Shown here piece after piece: positions 8,702 to 17,746 of a DNA stretch of 64,000 nucleotides (position 1 is its first letter; each line of letters opens with the position of its first letter). The translations under genes and the position numbers were made by a program. This DNA is from Plantibacter sp. ME-Dv--P-122b (lineage in GTDB: Bacteria > Actinomycetota > Actinomycetes > Actinomycetales > Microbacteriaceae), in contig NZ_JARVSC010000007.1 in assembly GCF_030209375.1 (NCBI RefSeq), positions 1 to 64,000 of the forward strand, written 5' to 3'. Below the pieces are notes generated by a model. That model saw only the letters and a list, made by a program, of their open reading frames with translations, did no database searches and was not told where the DNA came from.

Positions 8702-10126
8702 TCAGACGCCGTAGTACAGCTCGAACTCGAACGGGTGCGGGCGCTGGGCCAGCGGCTTGATCTCGTTCTCGCGCTTGTACTGGATCCAGGTCTCGATGAG
8801 CTCCGGCGTGAAGACGTTGCCGGCGAGGAGGAACTCGTGGTCCGCCTCGAGTGCCTCGAGCGCAGCGCCGAGCGATGCGGGCACCTGCGGGATGTTCTTG
8901 GCCTCCTCGGGGGGAAGCTCGTAGAGGTCCTTGTCGACGGGCTCGTGCGGCTCGATGCGGTTCTTGATGCCGTCGAGGCCGGCCATCAGCTGGGCGGCGA
9001 ACGCGAGGTACGGGTTGCCGGAGGCGTCGGGCGCGCGGAACTCGATGCGCTTGGCCTTCGGGTTCGTGCCCGTGATCGGGATACGGATCGACGCCGAGCG
9101 GTTACCGGCCGAGTAGACCAGGTTGACGGGAGCCTCGAAGCCGGGGACCAGGCGGTGGTACGAGTTCACCGTCGGGTTCGTGAACGCCAGGACGGCGGGG
9201 GCGTGCTTCAGCAGACCACCGATGTACCAGCGGGCGAGGTCGGAGAGGCCGCCGTAGCCGTTCTCGTCGTAGAAGAGCGGCTTGCCGTCGCTCCACAGCG
9301 ACTGGTGCGTGTGCATGCCCGAGCCGTTGTCGCCGAAGAGCGGCTTCGGCATGAAGGTCGCGGTCTTGCCCCACAGCTCGGCCGTGTTCTTCACGATGTA
9401 CTTGAACTTGAGGATGTCGTCCGCCGCGGCGACCATGGTGTCGAAGCGGTAGTTGATCTCGGCCTGGCCGCCGGTGCCCACCTCGTGGTGCGCACGCTCG
9501 AGGATGAGGCCGGCGTCGATCAGCTTGAGGCTGATGTCGTCGCGGAGGTCGGCCTGCTTGTCGACGGGGCTGACGGGGAAGTAGCCACCCTTGTACGGCG
9601 TCTTGTTGCCGAGGTTGCCGCCCTCTTCGGCGCGGCCGGTGTTCCAGGCTCCTTCTTCGGAGTCCACCGAGTAGAAGCTCGAGTGCTGGTTCACCTCGTA
9701 CCGGACGTCGTCGAAGATGTAGAACTCGGCCTCGGGGGCGAAGAACGCGGTGTCGGCGATGCCGGTCGAGGCGAGGTACTTCTCAGCCTTCTTGGCGACC
9801 TGACGCGGGTCCTTGGAGTAGATCTCGCCGTTGCGGGGGTTGTAGATGTCGAACACCATGATGAGCGTGCGCTCGGCACGGAAGGCGTCGATGTAAGCGG
9901 TGGAGACATCCGGGATGAGCTGCATGTCCGACTCGTGGATGTTGGCGAAGCCACGGATGGACGAACCATCGAAGAGCTGGCCGACGGTGAAGAACTCCTC
10001 GTCGACGGTGCTGGCCGGGATGTTGAAGTGCTGCTGCACGCCGGGAAGGTCCGTGAAGCGGATGTCGAGGAACTTGACATCGGTGTCCTTGATGAACTTG
10101 AGCACTTCGGAAGAATCACTGAACAT
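8702..10126 (-). CDS. glnA: Glutamine synthetase type I (main enzyme)
   Basis: Makes glutamine from glutamate and ammonia with ATP; forms a dodecamer. The 474-residue protein has the full type I-beta pattern: DGSSIRGF, the catalytic [39 protein letters not shown] and [10 protein letters not shown] tyrosine near residue 400, in the [10 protein letters not shown] segment, is the usual adenylylation site for GlnE. The ATG at 10126 is used because TTGGAGCC lies 7 bases upstream and the protein begins [11 protein letters not shown] as in relatives; the frame is open further upstream only by chance. A GlnR-type operator sits in its promoter region. Confidence 0.97.
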   Translation of the reverse strand: MFSDSSEVLKFIKDTDVKFLDIRFTDLPGVQQHFNIPASTVDEEFFTVGQLFDGSSIRGFANIHESDMQLIPDVSTAYIDAFRAERTLIMVFDIYNPRNGEIYSKDPRQVAKKAEKYLASTGIADTAFFAPEAEFYIFDDVRYEVNQHSSFYSVDSEEGAWNTGRAEEGGNLGNKTPYKGGYFPVSPVDKQADLRDDISLKLIDAGLILERAHHEVGTGGQAEINYRFDTMVAAADDILKFKYIVKNTAELWGKTATFMPKPLFGDNGSGMHTHQSLWSDGKPLFYDENGYGGLSDLARWYIGGLLKHAPAVLAFTNPTVNSYHRLVPGFEAPVNLVYSAGNRSASIRIPITGTNPKAKRIEFRAPDASGNPYLAFAAQLMAGLDGIKNRIEPHEPVDKDLYELPPEEAKNIPQVPASLGAALEALEADHEFLLAGNVFTPELIETWIQYKRENEIKPLAQRPHPFEFELYYGV

Positions 10127-10198
10127 GTGAATGGCTCCAAATGGGGTTGGTACAGAGAGGCTGCACAGCGCAGCCAACTGTGAGACTACGGGGAGGGG

Positions 10199-10236
10199 GT
10201 TACCCCGCCATGACACCCATGTTTCGTGGATGTTAC
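10199..10236 (-). promoter_or_regulatory. GlnR-type operator upstream of glnA1
   Basis: Read on the minus strand: GTAAC-N6-GAAAC-N6-GTCAT-N6-GTAAC. This follows the published GlnR layout of four pentamers (gTnAc, GaAAc, GtnAC, GAAAc) each separated by 6 bases; the first pair is a perfect match and the second pair is partial. A TAGTCT -10 for glnA1 (10183-10188) lies just downstream and has no recognisable -35, which suits an activator-dependent promoter. The distal end overlaps the -35 position of the divergent RDD gene. Confidence 0.75.
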
Positions 10237-10253
10237 GAGAATCCCCGCCCGAA

Positions 10254-10259
10254 TAGAAT
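10254..10259 (+). promoter_or_regulatory. -10 box of RDD gene (leaderless)
   Basis: TAGAAT, 6 bases before the GTG start at 10266, with no ribosome site between. The -35 position 17 bases upstream falls on 10231-10236, inside the GlnR-type site. Confidence 0.6.
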
Positions 10260-10265
10260 GGCACA

Positions 10266-10697
10266 GTGCCCAACACCCCGCAGAATCCACGGACCTTCGG
10301 AGAGCTTCCTCCCAGCGCCTTCCCCGGTGAACGCCTGGGACTCCCGGAGAGCGGCGTCCGGTCGATCGCGCGGGTCGGTCGGCGGATCACCGCCCTCGTC
10401 ATCGACTGGGCTCTGGCGGTCGTCCTCTCCATCGCGTTCTTCGCCTACGACGCCACCGCGACGCTCGTGATCTTCGCCGTCATGCAGTTCGTGTTCATCC
10501 CGACCATCGGCGGCAGTCTCGGCCATCGCCTCTGCGGCATGCGTCTCATGCCGTTGACCGGCGGTTGGGTCGGGCTCTGGCGGCCGGCCGTGCGGACCGT
10601 GCTCCTCTGCGTGCTCGTTCCAGCGCTCGTCTGGGACTCGGACCAGCGTGGTTTCCATGACAAGGTCGCCGGCACCGTGCTCCTGCGGGTGCGCTGA
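10266..10697 (+). CDS. RDD family membrane protein
   Basis: A 143-residue inner-membrane protein. After a polar N-terminus of about 40 residues comes [20 protein letters not shown], which contains the R and D residues that name the family, followed by two more hydrophobic segments ([18 protein letters not shown] and a helix around [12 protein letters not shown]) and the closing [12 protein letters not shown] motif. The biochemical role of short RDD proteins is not established. It sits between glnA1 (divergent) and the DUF4191 gene (convergent), a conserved actinobacterial grouping. The GTG start is chosen from the -10 box spacing. A strong terminator follows. Confidence 0.85.
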   Translation: MPNTPQNPRTFGELPPSAFPGERLGLPESGVRSIARVGRRITALVIDWALAVVLSIAFFAYDATATLVIFAVMQFVFIPTIGGSLGHRLCGMRLMPLTGGWVGLWRPAVRTVLLCVLVPALVWDSDQRGFHDKVAGTVLLRVR

Positions 10698-10712
10698 ACG
10701 CAGCCGGAAACG

Positions 10713-10748
10713 CGAACGGCCGCCCTCCTGATGGAGGGCGGCCGTTCG
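10713..10748. terminator. Bidirectional terminator between RDD and DUF4191 genes
   Basis: Perfect 16-bp stem CGAACGGCCGCCCTCC (10713-10728) with loop TGAT, flanked by AA and TTT. It separates convergent genes. Confidence 0.9.
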
Positions 10749-10778
10749 TTTCACCCGGGGTGTTCCCGGGTCGGAGGG

Positions 10779-11483
10779 TCAGCGCGCGCGCTGCGGGCGG
10801 ACCCGCATCGGGTCGACGCCCTTCGGGATGGGGAGCTGGGTGCCGAACGAGGACAGACGGTTGCTGACCGCGAGCACCTCGGGGTTCGTCAGGGACTTCT
10901 TGACCTTCCGGAGGGCACCGGAGAGCTGACGGAGCTGCACCGAGTCGGCGTCTGGGCCGACGTGGAAGACCGTGATGGGCACGTTCGGGAGGATGCGGGT
11001 GACCTTGCGCTTCTCGTCCTCGAGCAGGCGTGAGGTCCGCGATCGGGGTCCTTCGGCGATCAGTGCGACGCCACCACGGCCCACGGCCCGGTAGATCGCA
11101 TCCTGGGTCTTCGGGTTCACGGCGACGGGCATCTCGCTCGTCTGCCATGAGCGCGGAGCAGCCCGGAGCACCTGGCCCACCGCGCCCGGCCGACCCTCGA
11201 TCTGCGTGTAGACGACCTTGTCGGCACGCCGGGTGAGGATGAACAGAGCTGCGAGGATACCGGCGAGCACACCCGCGATGATCCACATGACGAGCGCGAA
11301 GATGTTGCCCGCCGAGAACAGCAGCGCGACCGCGACACCGATGAGCACCGGCAGGATGAAGCCGCCGAGCATCAACCACTGCGCCGCCTTGTCGTGGCGA
11401 CGGGTGAGCTGGAACACCTGCCAGAGCTGCTTGATCCGCCCTGGTTCCTTCTGCGCCGCCGGGGGCGCGTCCTTCTGAGCCAT
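10779..11483 (-). CDS. DUF4191 family membrane protein
   Basis: A 234-residue membrane protein of unknown function. A basic N-terminal segment is followed by two adjacent hydrophobic helices (WLMLGGFILPVLIGVAVALL and VMWIIAGVLAGILAALFIL, about residues 38-85), then a soluble C-terminal domain of about 140 residues with several RxxRLLxDExRKV-type charged stretches. The layout matches the DUF4191 family, which is commonly found next to glnA1, lipA or sucB in actinobacteria. The ATG at 11483 begins MAQKDAPP; the longer upstream reading lacks support. It is divergent from the kinase-like gene at 11615. Confidence 0.85.
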   Translation of the reverse strand: MAQKDAPPAAQKEPGRIKQLWQVFQLTRRHDKAAQWLMLGGFILPVLIGVAVALLFSAGNIFALVMWIIAGVLAGILAALFILTRRADKVVYTQIEGRPGAVGQVLRAAPRSWQTSEMPVAVNPKTQDAIYRAVGRGGVALIAEGPRSRTSRLLEDEKRKVTRILPNVPITVFHVGPDADSVQLRQLSGALRKVKKSLTNPEVLAVSNRLSSFGTQLPIPKGVDPMRVRPQRAR

Positions 11484-11614
11484 GCTCCCAGGATAGCCGG
11501 TGACGGAGGGTCCTGATGCTGCGTTCCGCTCCACAGGCCGGCGGCGGGTGGACCTTGTCCACAGCCCGGTGCGCCGACGCCGTCGGACGGGGCTCTGCGT
11601 CGGAGGATCGAGCT

Positions 11615-13141
11615 ATGGAAAGACTGCCAGACCCGTCCGCCACCACAACCCGAGTTGCCGGCCGTCGTCTCGTCCGCCGCTTGGGTGAGGGCCGGGAGTG
11701 GACGGCCTACTCGACGGTGCTCGCCCAGGCCGGATCCGCGCACGGCGGGCGTACCGACCAGGCCGCCCCGGCGGGCGACGCCGTGCTGCTCCGAGCGAGG
11801 GCGGACGCCGCCGAGCGCGACCTCTGGCGTCGCGCGGCCATCCTGTCCCGACTCGACCACCCGCACATCGTGAGACTCGTCGACGTCGCCGAGGATCCCG
11901 CCGGCCTCCCGTGCCTGCTGGTCGAGCGGCTCGCCGGCGGCACGTTGGGAGAACTGCTGCGCCGCCGGGAGTCGATCGCTCCCGGTGAGGCCGTCACGAT
12001 CCTGGCACCGCTGGTCGACGCCATCCGCGCGGCGCACCTCTCCGGGATCAGTCACGGGTCGATCAGCGCTTCAGCCGTGCGCTTCGCTGACGACGGCCGA
12101 CCGGTCCTCTCCGGCTGGTCGGGCGCAGCTCCCGTCGACCACCAGACGATCGATAGTGGGCTCGGCCGCACCGCACCGGCGTTCGCTGCCGATTGGACGG
12201 CGTTCGCGGGGCTCATGGACGGCGTCCTGCAGGCGACCGACCTCGACGAGGCCCCCTCGACCGTGGCCTGGGCCGAGGTCGTGCCTGAGCTCGCCGACCA
12301 CGAGATCGCCAACCGACTGCAACAGCGGATCCACGCCCTGGCACGACCGCTCCCGGTCCTGCTCGACCGCGTCGACCCGCCGTCCGCATCACCTGCCGAT
12401 GCCATCCGTGCTTCCGCCGATCGCGCCCAGCGGACCGCTCCGCTCCCAGCGAGCCGACGGGCCGCGCTCGAGTCGAGGCGTCGGTCACGACCTTCCGCGT
12501 CGACGCTGCGTCGTCATCTGGCCTGGCGATCCGGTCGAGGCACACGGGTAGCGGCCGCCGCCCGCTCGACGCCGCTCGTCGACGGCGGCCCGAGACGCCG
12601 CCGACTCGTGATCGGAGCGGCTGGCGCGGCAGCGGCACTGGTGTCGGCGGCGATGGTGTTCCTGCCGTCCGAGGACCCGAGCACCGCGATCGCACCAACG
12701 CCGGCCGGTTCGGCCGGTTTGGACGGCCCGGTGCCCGCGCCGATCACGACTGTCGCGCCGCCGGCGGCGACGCCGATGCAGACGGCCGACGAATCCGACG
12801 CCGTCGACGTCGTCACCGGTGACGATCCCGAGGCCGCGGCCCGCGAGCTCGTCCGTCGACGGGATCAGTGCCGCACGACGGGGGAGGAGGGGTGCCTCTG
12901 GGACTCCGTCGAACGCGGGTCCCCGTTCGACGACGACGAGCACTTCGGTGTCGGGATCGGATCGATCGATGCGGCGAGCCTCGACCTCGTCGACCGTCAG
13001 GGCGACGCGGCGATCCTCCGAGGCACGGCCGAGCCGCCCGAGACGGACGAGGCCGCCGCAGGACGACGACAGCCCGTCACGCTCCTCGTGGTGAGGGGCG
13101 AGACGGGCTGGCGTCTGCGGGAGGTGTTCACCGCCGGATGA
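11615..13141 (+). CDS. Protein kinase-like membrane protein, predicted pseudokinase
   Basis: The 508-residue protein resembles a bacterial Ser/Thr kinase but lacks key catalytic residues. A glycine-loop remnant RRLGEGREWTAY is at residues 21-32. The beta-3 region reads AVLLRARADAAERD with no VAIK lysine. The conserved hinge and helix regions (LLVERLAGGTLGELL, LVDAIRAAHLSGISHGSI) are clear, but the catalytic loop HRDLKPxN is replaced by HGSISASAV (147-155) and DFG by GWS (about 167-169). A basic, disordered stretch leads to one transmembrane helix at about 330-351, then an extracellular domain of about 150 residues with two cysteines. GGAGG precedes the ATG at 11615. The domain architecture is that of a sensor kinase, so a scaffold or signalling role is plausible, but unproven. 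Confidence 0.78.
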   Translation: MERLPDPSATTTRVAGRRLVRRLGEGREWTAYSTVLAQAGSAHGGRTDQAAPAGDAVLLRARADAAERDLWRRAAILSRLDHPHIVRLVDVAEDPAGLPCLLVERLAGGTLGELLRRRESIAPGEAVTILAPLVDAIRAAHLSGISHGSISASAVRFADDGRPVLSGWSGAAPVDHQTIDSGLGRTAPAFAADWTAFAGLMDGVLQATDLDEAPSTVAWAEVVPELADHEIANRLQQRIHALARPLPVLLDRVDPPSASPADAIRASADRAQRTAPLPASRRAALESRRRSRPSASTLRRHLAWRSGRGTRVAAAARSTPLVDGGPRRRRLVIGAAGAAAALVSAAMVFLPSEDPSTAIAPTPAGSAGLDGPVPAPITTVAPPAATPMQTADESDAVDVVTGDDPEAAARELVRRRDQCRTTGEEGCLWDSVERGSPFDDDEHFGVGIGSIDAASLDLVDRQGDAAILRGTAEPPETDEAAAGRRQPVTLLVVRGETGWRLREVFTAG

Positions 13142-13171
13142 GGCGGTGGACACGGCGCGGTCGGTTCGGGA

Positions 13172-14593
13172 TCAGATCCCGAGCGAGCCGCGGAAGTCGC
13201 CTGCTTCGAGGCGGTTCTTCACCTGGACGAGGAAGCGTGCAGCGTCCGCGCCGTCGATGATGCGGTGGTCGTAGCTCAGCGCGAGGTAGACCGTCGAACG
13301 GATCGCGATGGCGTCTGCACCGTCGACCGTGACGACGACCGGCTTCTTCGTGACGATACCCGTACCGAGGATCGCCGACTGCGGCAGGAACACGATCGGG
13401 GTGTCGAACAGGGCGCCGCGCGAACCGGTGTTGGTCAGCGTGAACGTGCCGCCCGACAGCTCGTCCGGCTGCAGCTTGTTGTCGCGAGTGCGCTGCGCGA
13501 GATCGGCGATCTCGGCGCCGAGCTCGGCGATCGACTTGGAACCCGAGTTGCGGATGACCGGCGTCAGCAGGCCACGCTCGGTGTCCACGGCGATCGCGAG
13601 GTTCTCCGTCTCCGGGTACACGATCTGGTCGCCGTCGACGGTGGCGTTGATGATCGGGTACGTCTGGAGTGCCTCGCTGGCAGCAAGGGCGAAGAACGGC
13701 AGGAACGACAGCTTGTTGCCGGTCTTGGCGAGGAACTCGTCCTTGACGGCCGTACGGAGTGCCGCGACCTTCGTGACGTCGACCTCGACGACGCTCGTCA
13801 GCTGGGCGGTGCCCTGCATCGAAGCGACGGCGCGCTCGGCGACGACCTTGCGCAGACGCGACATGGCCTTACTCGTGCCACGCAGCTCGGAGACCTGGAC
13901 GGTCGGAGCAGCGGGCGACTCCGTGGCGCCACCGGCGCTCTGAGCCTGCAGGACGTCTTCCTTGCGGATCCGTCCGCCGACACCGGTGCCGGTGACCGTG
14001 CTGAGGTCGACCCCGTGCTGGTTGGCGAGACGACGCACCAGCGGCGTGACGTAGCCGGAGTTGACGACCCCGCCAGCGGCAGGCGTCGAAGCGGCGGCCG
14101 GAGCCGGAGCAGCAGGCGCAGCAGCAGGAGCCGGAGCAGCAGCTGGTGCCGGAGCAGCAGCGGGAGCCGGAGCAGCAGCTGGTGCCGGAGCAGCAGCAGG
14201 AGCAGCAGCCGGCGCTGCAGCAGGTGCAGCAGCGGGAGCCGGCGCGGCAGCAGGTGCCGGCTCGGGCTCGGCCGCGGGAGCGGGCTCTGCCGGGGCGGGT
14301 TCGGCAGCAGCCGGTTCCGCGGCGGGCGCGGGCTCCTCGGCAGCAGCCGCACCCGAACCATCACCGATGGTCACGAGAGCGGTGCCGACCTCGACGGTCT
14401 CGTCCTCCTGGACGAGGATCGCTTCGATGACACCCGCGACGGGCGAAGGGATCTCGGTGTCGACCTTGTCGGTCGACACTTCGAGCAGCGGCTCGTCGAC
14501 CTCCACGGTGTCGCCGACATTCTTCAGCCAGCGGGTGACCGTACCCTCGGTGACACTCTCGCCGAGTGCCGGGAGGCTGACGGATTCGCTCAT
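13172..14593 (-). CDS. sucB: 2-oxo acid dehydrogenase E2 (dihydrolipoamide succinyl/acetyltransferase)
   Basis: Core acyltransferase of a 2-oxo acid dehydrogenase complex. The 473-residue protein has one lipoyl domain (residues 1-77, lipoyl lysine in VSTDKVDTE), an Ala/Pro-rich flexible linker of about 90 residues, a peripheral subunit-binding domain ([16 protein letters not shown] to GRIRKEDVL) and a C-terminal catalytic domain ending with the active-site motif [15 protein letters not shown]. Actinobacterial E2 proteins of this form can serve both pyruvate and 2-oxoglutarate complexes, so the substrate is not settled. AAAGGAGA precedes the ATG. lpdA lies 61 bases upstream on the same strand and supplies E3. 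Confidence 0.93.
   Translation of the reverse strand: MSESVSLPALGESVTEGTVTRWLKNVGDTVEVDEPLLEVSTDKVDTEIPSPVAGVIEAILVQEDETVEVGTALVTIGDGSGAAAAEEPAPAAEPAAAEPAPAEPAPAAEPEPAPAAAPAPAAAPAAAPAAAPAAAPAPAAAPAPAAAPAPAAAPAPAAAPAAPAPAAASTPAAGGVVNSGYVTPLVRRLANQHGVDLSTVTGTGVGGRIRKEDVLQAQSAGGATESPAAPTVQVSELRGTSKAMSRLRKVVAERAVASMQGTAQLTSVVEVDVTKVAALRTAVKDEFLAKTGNKLSFLPFFALAASEALQTYPIINATVDGDQIVYPETENLAIAVDTERGLLTPVIRNSGSKSIAELGAEIADLAQRTRDNKLQPDELSGGTFTLTNTGSRGALFDTPIVFLPQSAILGTGIVTKKPVVVTVDGADAIAIRSTVYLALSYDHRIIDGADAARFLVQVKNRLEAGDFRGSLGI
14096..14348. repeat. GC-rich Ala/Pro-coding repeat within sucB
   Basis: Imperfect tandem copies of an approximately 18-base unit of the form GCCGGAGCAGCAGC(T/G)GGT. They encode the Ala-Pro swinging-arm linker of E2. 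This is protein-level low complexity, not a mobile or CRISPR repeat, but repeat number may vary between strains. Confidence 0.8.
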
Positions 14594-14654
14594 GACCTTG
14601 TCTCCTTTGAAACCTGTTGTGTGTTCACTAGCTTATTGGGGTGTTCGGAATGCG

Positions 14655-16028
14655 TCACAGCGCGTGCAGGGGCTTGCCTGCAAGCGCGAGGAATGCTTCG
14701 CCGAGCGCCTCGTTCTGCGTGGGGTGCGCGTGGATCAGCGGCGCGATGTCCTCGGGGTAGGCTTCCCAGTTGACCGCGAGCTGGCCTTCGGCGATGAGCT
14801 CACCGACGCGGGCGCCGATCATGTGCACACCGATGACGGGGCCGTCGTTGACCCGGATGACCTTGACGTTGCCGCTCGTGCCGATGATCTCGCTCTTGCC
14901 GTTGCCGGCGAGGTTGAAGTCGTAGCTCGTGATGTTGTCGGCGCCGTACTGCTCGGCCGCCTTGGCCTCGCTCAGACCGACGGACGCGATCTCGGGGTCG
15001 CTGTAGGTGACCTTCGGGATGTTGACGTCCTCGATGATGACCGGCTTGAGACCGGCGATCTCCTCGGCCACGAAGATGCCCTGCTGGAAGCCGCGGTGCG
15101 CGAGCTGCAGGCCGGGGACGATGTCGCCGACGGCGTACAGGCCGGGGATGTTCGTCTCGAGACGGTCGTTGGTGATCACGAAGCCGCGGTCGATGGTGAC
15201 ACCGACCTCCTCGAAGCCGAGTCCGGCGGTCGACGGGCCACGGCCGACGGCGACGAGCAGCAGCTCGGCGTCGATCGTCTTGCCGTCCTCGAGCGTGATG
15301 TGCACGCCCGAGTCGTCCTGGGTGACGCCCTGGAACCGCACGCCGAGCGAGTATTCGATGCCGCGCTTGCGGAACGCGCGCTCGAGCGCCTTGCTGATCG
15401 ACTCGTCCTCGTTGGGGACGAGGTGGGGGAGCGCCTCGATGATCGTGACCTCGGTCCCGAACGACTTCCAGACGCTCGCGAACTCGACGCCGATCACACC
15501 GCCGCCGAGGACGGCGACCTTCTTCGGCACGAAGTCGAGCTGCAGCGCCTGCTCGCTCGTGATGACGCGGCCACCGATCTCGAGACCGGGGAGCGAGCGG
15601 CTGTACGAGCCCGTCGCGAGGATCACGTTCTTGCCGGTGATGAGGTCGTCGCCGACCTGCACGCTCGTCGGGGAGACCAGACGGCCCTCACCCTCGATGG
15701 TGGTGATGCCGCGGGCCTTGACGAGGCCCTGGAGTCCCTTGTACTTCTTCGCGACGATGCCCTCGCGGTACTTCGTGACGCCCTCGATGTCGATGCCTTC
15801 GAAGGTGGACTTGACGCCGTACTTCTCCGACTCGCGCGATGCGTCCGCGACCTCGGCGGAGTGCAGCAGCGCCTTCGTCGGGATGCAACCGCGGTGGAGG
15901 CAGGTGCCGCCGACCTTGTCCTTCTCGATCATGCCGACGGTGAGGCCGAGCTGCGAAGCGCGCAACGCCGCAGCGTATCCGCCGCTTCCGCCTCCCAGGA
16001 CTACCAGGTCAAAATTCTGCTCGGACAC
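14655..16028 (-). CDS. lpdA: Dihydrolipoamide dehydrogenase (E3)
   Basis: FAD enzyme that reoxidises the lipoyl groups of 2-oxo acid dehydrogenases using NAD+. The 457-residue protein starts with the FAD Rossmann motif VVLGGGSGGYAAALRA, followed by the redox-active disulfide in GGTCLHRGCIPTK. The NAD-binding motif VAVLGGGVIGVEFASVW is central, and the C-terminal dimer interface contains the catalytic His-Glu pair in HAHPTQNEALGEAF. The GTG at 16028 is chosen because the protein then begins directly before the FAD motif and AAGGAG lies 8 bases upstream. It is followed by sucB and preceded by pepA on the same strand. Confidence 0.96.
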   Translation of the reverse strand: MSEQNFDLVVLGGGSGGYAAALRASQLGLTVGMIEKDKVGGTCLHRGCIPTKALLHSAEVADASRESEKYGVKSTFEGIDIEGVTKYREGIVAKKYKGLQGLVKARGITTIEGEGRLVSPTSVQVGDDLITGKNVILATGSYSRSLPGLEIGGRVITSEQALQLDFVPKKVAVLGGGVIGVEFASVWKSFGTEVTIIEALPHLVPNEDESISKALERAFRKRGIEYSLGVRFQGVTQDDSGVHITLEDGKTIDAELLLVAVGRGPSTAGLGFEEVGVTIDRGFVITNDRLETNIPGLYAVGDIVPGLQLAHRGFQQGIFVAEEIAGLKPVIIEDVNIPKVTYSDPEIASVGLSEAKAAEQYGADNITSYDFNLAGNGKSEIIGTSGNVKVIRVNDGPVIGVHMIGARVGELIAEGQLAVNWEAYPEDIAPLIHAHPTQNEALGEAFLALAGKPLHAL

Positions 16029-16123
16029 TCCGTTGCTCCTTGTGTGTGCTTCGTGGTCGATCGGAAACCGTCGTGGTGTGTTCGGCGGCGTCGAGGCGGG
16101 TCGAACCGCCCCCACCGACCTTA

Positions 16124-17626
16124 CTACGGGTGGCTAATCTCCTCGGCCATTGCGAGGAGGGTGCGGACCGCGACTCCGGTCGGGCCCTTCGCGGTGAAGC
16201 CGTAGGGGGCGTCGCCGTTCATCGCGCTCCCGGCGATGTCCAAGTGGGCCCACGGGATGCGGGTCGTCCCGCCGTCCTCGTCGGTACGGTCGGCGATGAA
16301 CTCCTGCAGGAAGGTGCCGGCGACGAGCATGCCGCCCGCGGTGGTCCCGGGCTTCGCGTTGGCGAGGTCGGCGACGTCGGAGTCGAGGACCTTGCGCAGT
16401 TCCGCTGGGAACGGCATCGGCCAGAACAGTTCGTCCGCTCCGGAACCGGTCGCGATGAGGTCCGTGACGAACGCTGCATCGCCCATGACGCCCGTGTAGC
16501 GGTTGCCGAGCGCGACCACGGCGGCTCCCGTGAGGGTCGCGACGTCGATGATGGCGTCCGGGCCCTCCTCGCCTGCTGCGACGAGTCCGTCGGCGAGGAC
16601 CAGCCGGCCCTCGGCGTCGGTGTTGGTGACCTCCACCGTGCGTCCGCCTCGGATGGTGAGGACGTCGTTCGGCCGGATCGCCGTGCCGGACGGGAGGTTT
16701 TCGGCGAGGCAGAGCCACGCGGTCAGCCTGGTGGGTACCCCGAGCCGCGCGGCCGCTGCCAGGACGGCGAGCACGGTCGCCGCACCGGTCATGTCGTACT
16801 TCATCCCGACCATCGAGACCGGCGGCTTCAGGGAGAGCCCGCCGCTGTCGAAGGTGATGCCCTTCCCGACGAGGGCCAGGTGAGTCCGGGCGGCCTCCGG
16901 GTGGTAGCTCAGCTTGACGAGTCGCGGAGGCCGAGAGGACCCCTGCCCGACGCCGAGGATGCCGCCGAAGCCGTCCTCGGCCAGGCGGGTCTCGTCCCAT
17001 TCCTCGACCTCGACGTCGAGGCCGTCGACCGCAGCGCGGGCCGCGTCGGCGAAGGTCGCCGGGTAGAGCTCGTTCGGCGGCGTGTTGACCAGGTCCTTGA
17101 CGAGCGCGATGGCCTCGGCGACCGCGGTGGCGTGTTCCGCGAGCCCGGCATCCGGGGCATCCACGGTCGACGGGACGACGACGGTGATCTGCTCGAGCGA
17201 TGCCGGCGCCGGCGCGGACCCGACACCACGCGACGCGGTGTAGCGGTAGGCGCCGATGGCCGCCCCCTCGAGGACGGCTTCGGCGGCGGCGGCCGTCTCC
17301 TCCGTCAACGCGAACGCGATCGAGGCCTGGCCGTCGATCGTCCTCGTGACCGCGCCGGCCGCACGTCGGAAGGACGCGTCGTCCGCGTCAGAACCGAGGC
17401 CGACCACCACGAGACCGGAGGCCGCGCCGAACCGGTCCGGGAGGCGTCGCACCTGGTCTTCGGCTCCCGTGACGCCGGAGGCGCGCAGCTCGCCCGCGAG
17501 CGGCGCGTAGGCCTCGGGCGCCAGGAGCTCCGGTCCGTCGTCGCCCTTCCTCACCGCGAGGACGAGCAGCTCGGCCTCGACTCCCTCGACGGCGGCGGAC
17601 AACACGGAGAGCACAGGGATCGTCAT
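16124..17626 (-). CDS. pepA: Leucyl aminopeptidase (M17 family)
   Basis: Cytosolic two-metal aminopeptidase that releases N-terminal residues from peptides. The 500-residue protein has a variable N-terminal domain and a C-terminal catalytic domain. The signature NTDAEGRLVLADGL provides a metal-binding aspartate and glutamate, and the catalytic lysine and ligands lie in LVGKGITFDSGGLSLK. The C-terminus closes with WAHLDIAGSA. The start at 17626 is supported by a TACGAT box 6 bases upstream and GGAGG directly before the ATG. Transcription diverges from the PAC2 gene, and lpdA lies 95 bases downstream on the same strand. Confidence 0.95.
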   Translation of the reverse strand: MTIPVLSVLSAAVEGVEAELLVLAVRKGDDGPELLAPEAYAPLAGELRASGVTGAEDQVRRLPDRFGAASGLVVVGLGSDADDASFRRAAGAVTRTIDGQASIAFALTEETAAAAEAVLEGAAIGAYRYTASRGVGSAPAPASLEQITVVVPSTVDAPDAGLAEHATAVAEAIALVKDLVNTPPNELYPATFADAARAAVDGLDVEVEEWDETRLAEDGFGGILGVGQGSSRPPRLVKLSYHPEAARTHLALVGKGITFDSGGLSLKPPVSMVGMKYDMTGAATVLAVLAAAARLGVPTRLTAWLCLAENLPSGTAIRPNDVLTIRGGRTVEVTNTDAEGRLVLADGLVAAGEEGPDAIIDVATLTGAAVVALGNRYTGVMGDAAFVTDLIATGSGADELFWPMPFPAELRKVLDSDVADLANAKPGTTAGGMLVAGTFLQEFIADRTDEDGGTTRIPWAHLDIAGSAMNGDAPYGFTAKGPTGVAVRTLLAMAEEISHP

Positions 17627-17632
17627 GCCTCC

Positions 17633-17638
17633 ATCGTA
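17633..17638 (-). promoter_or_regulatory. Candidate -10 box of pepA
   Basis: TACGAT on the minus strand, 6 bases before the pepA ATG. The 6-base gap is GGAGGC, so the same bases could serve as a ribosome site for a longer transcript. Confidence 0.4.
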
Positions 17639-17734
17639 GGCACGTGCCGTTCCGGAACGAGGCGGGGCCCCCGGTGTTCGCTCTCGGCGGTACCGCCGAC
17701 GCCCGGAGGGGAAGGGCGCTGCGACACCCCCGTT

Positions 17735-17740
17735 TAGAGT
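17735..17740 (+). promoter_or_regulatory. -10 box of PAC2 gene (leaderless)
   Basis: TAGAGT ends 6 bases before the ATG at 17747; the gap TTGGACC has no ribosome site. Confidence 0.55.
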
Positions 17741-17746
17741 TGGACC

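Noticed and set aside
13166-13182. TCGGGATC-A-GATCCCGA near the sucB stop as a terminator
   Set aside because: Only 8 bp, overlapping the stop codon and without a T-run; too weak to annotate.
14096-14348. Repeat array as a CRISPR or VNTR element
   Set aside because: The repeats are in frame, encode the E2 Ala-Pro linker and have no spacers.
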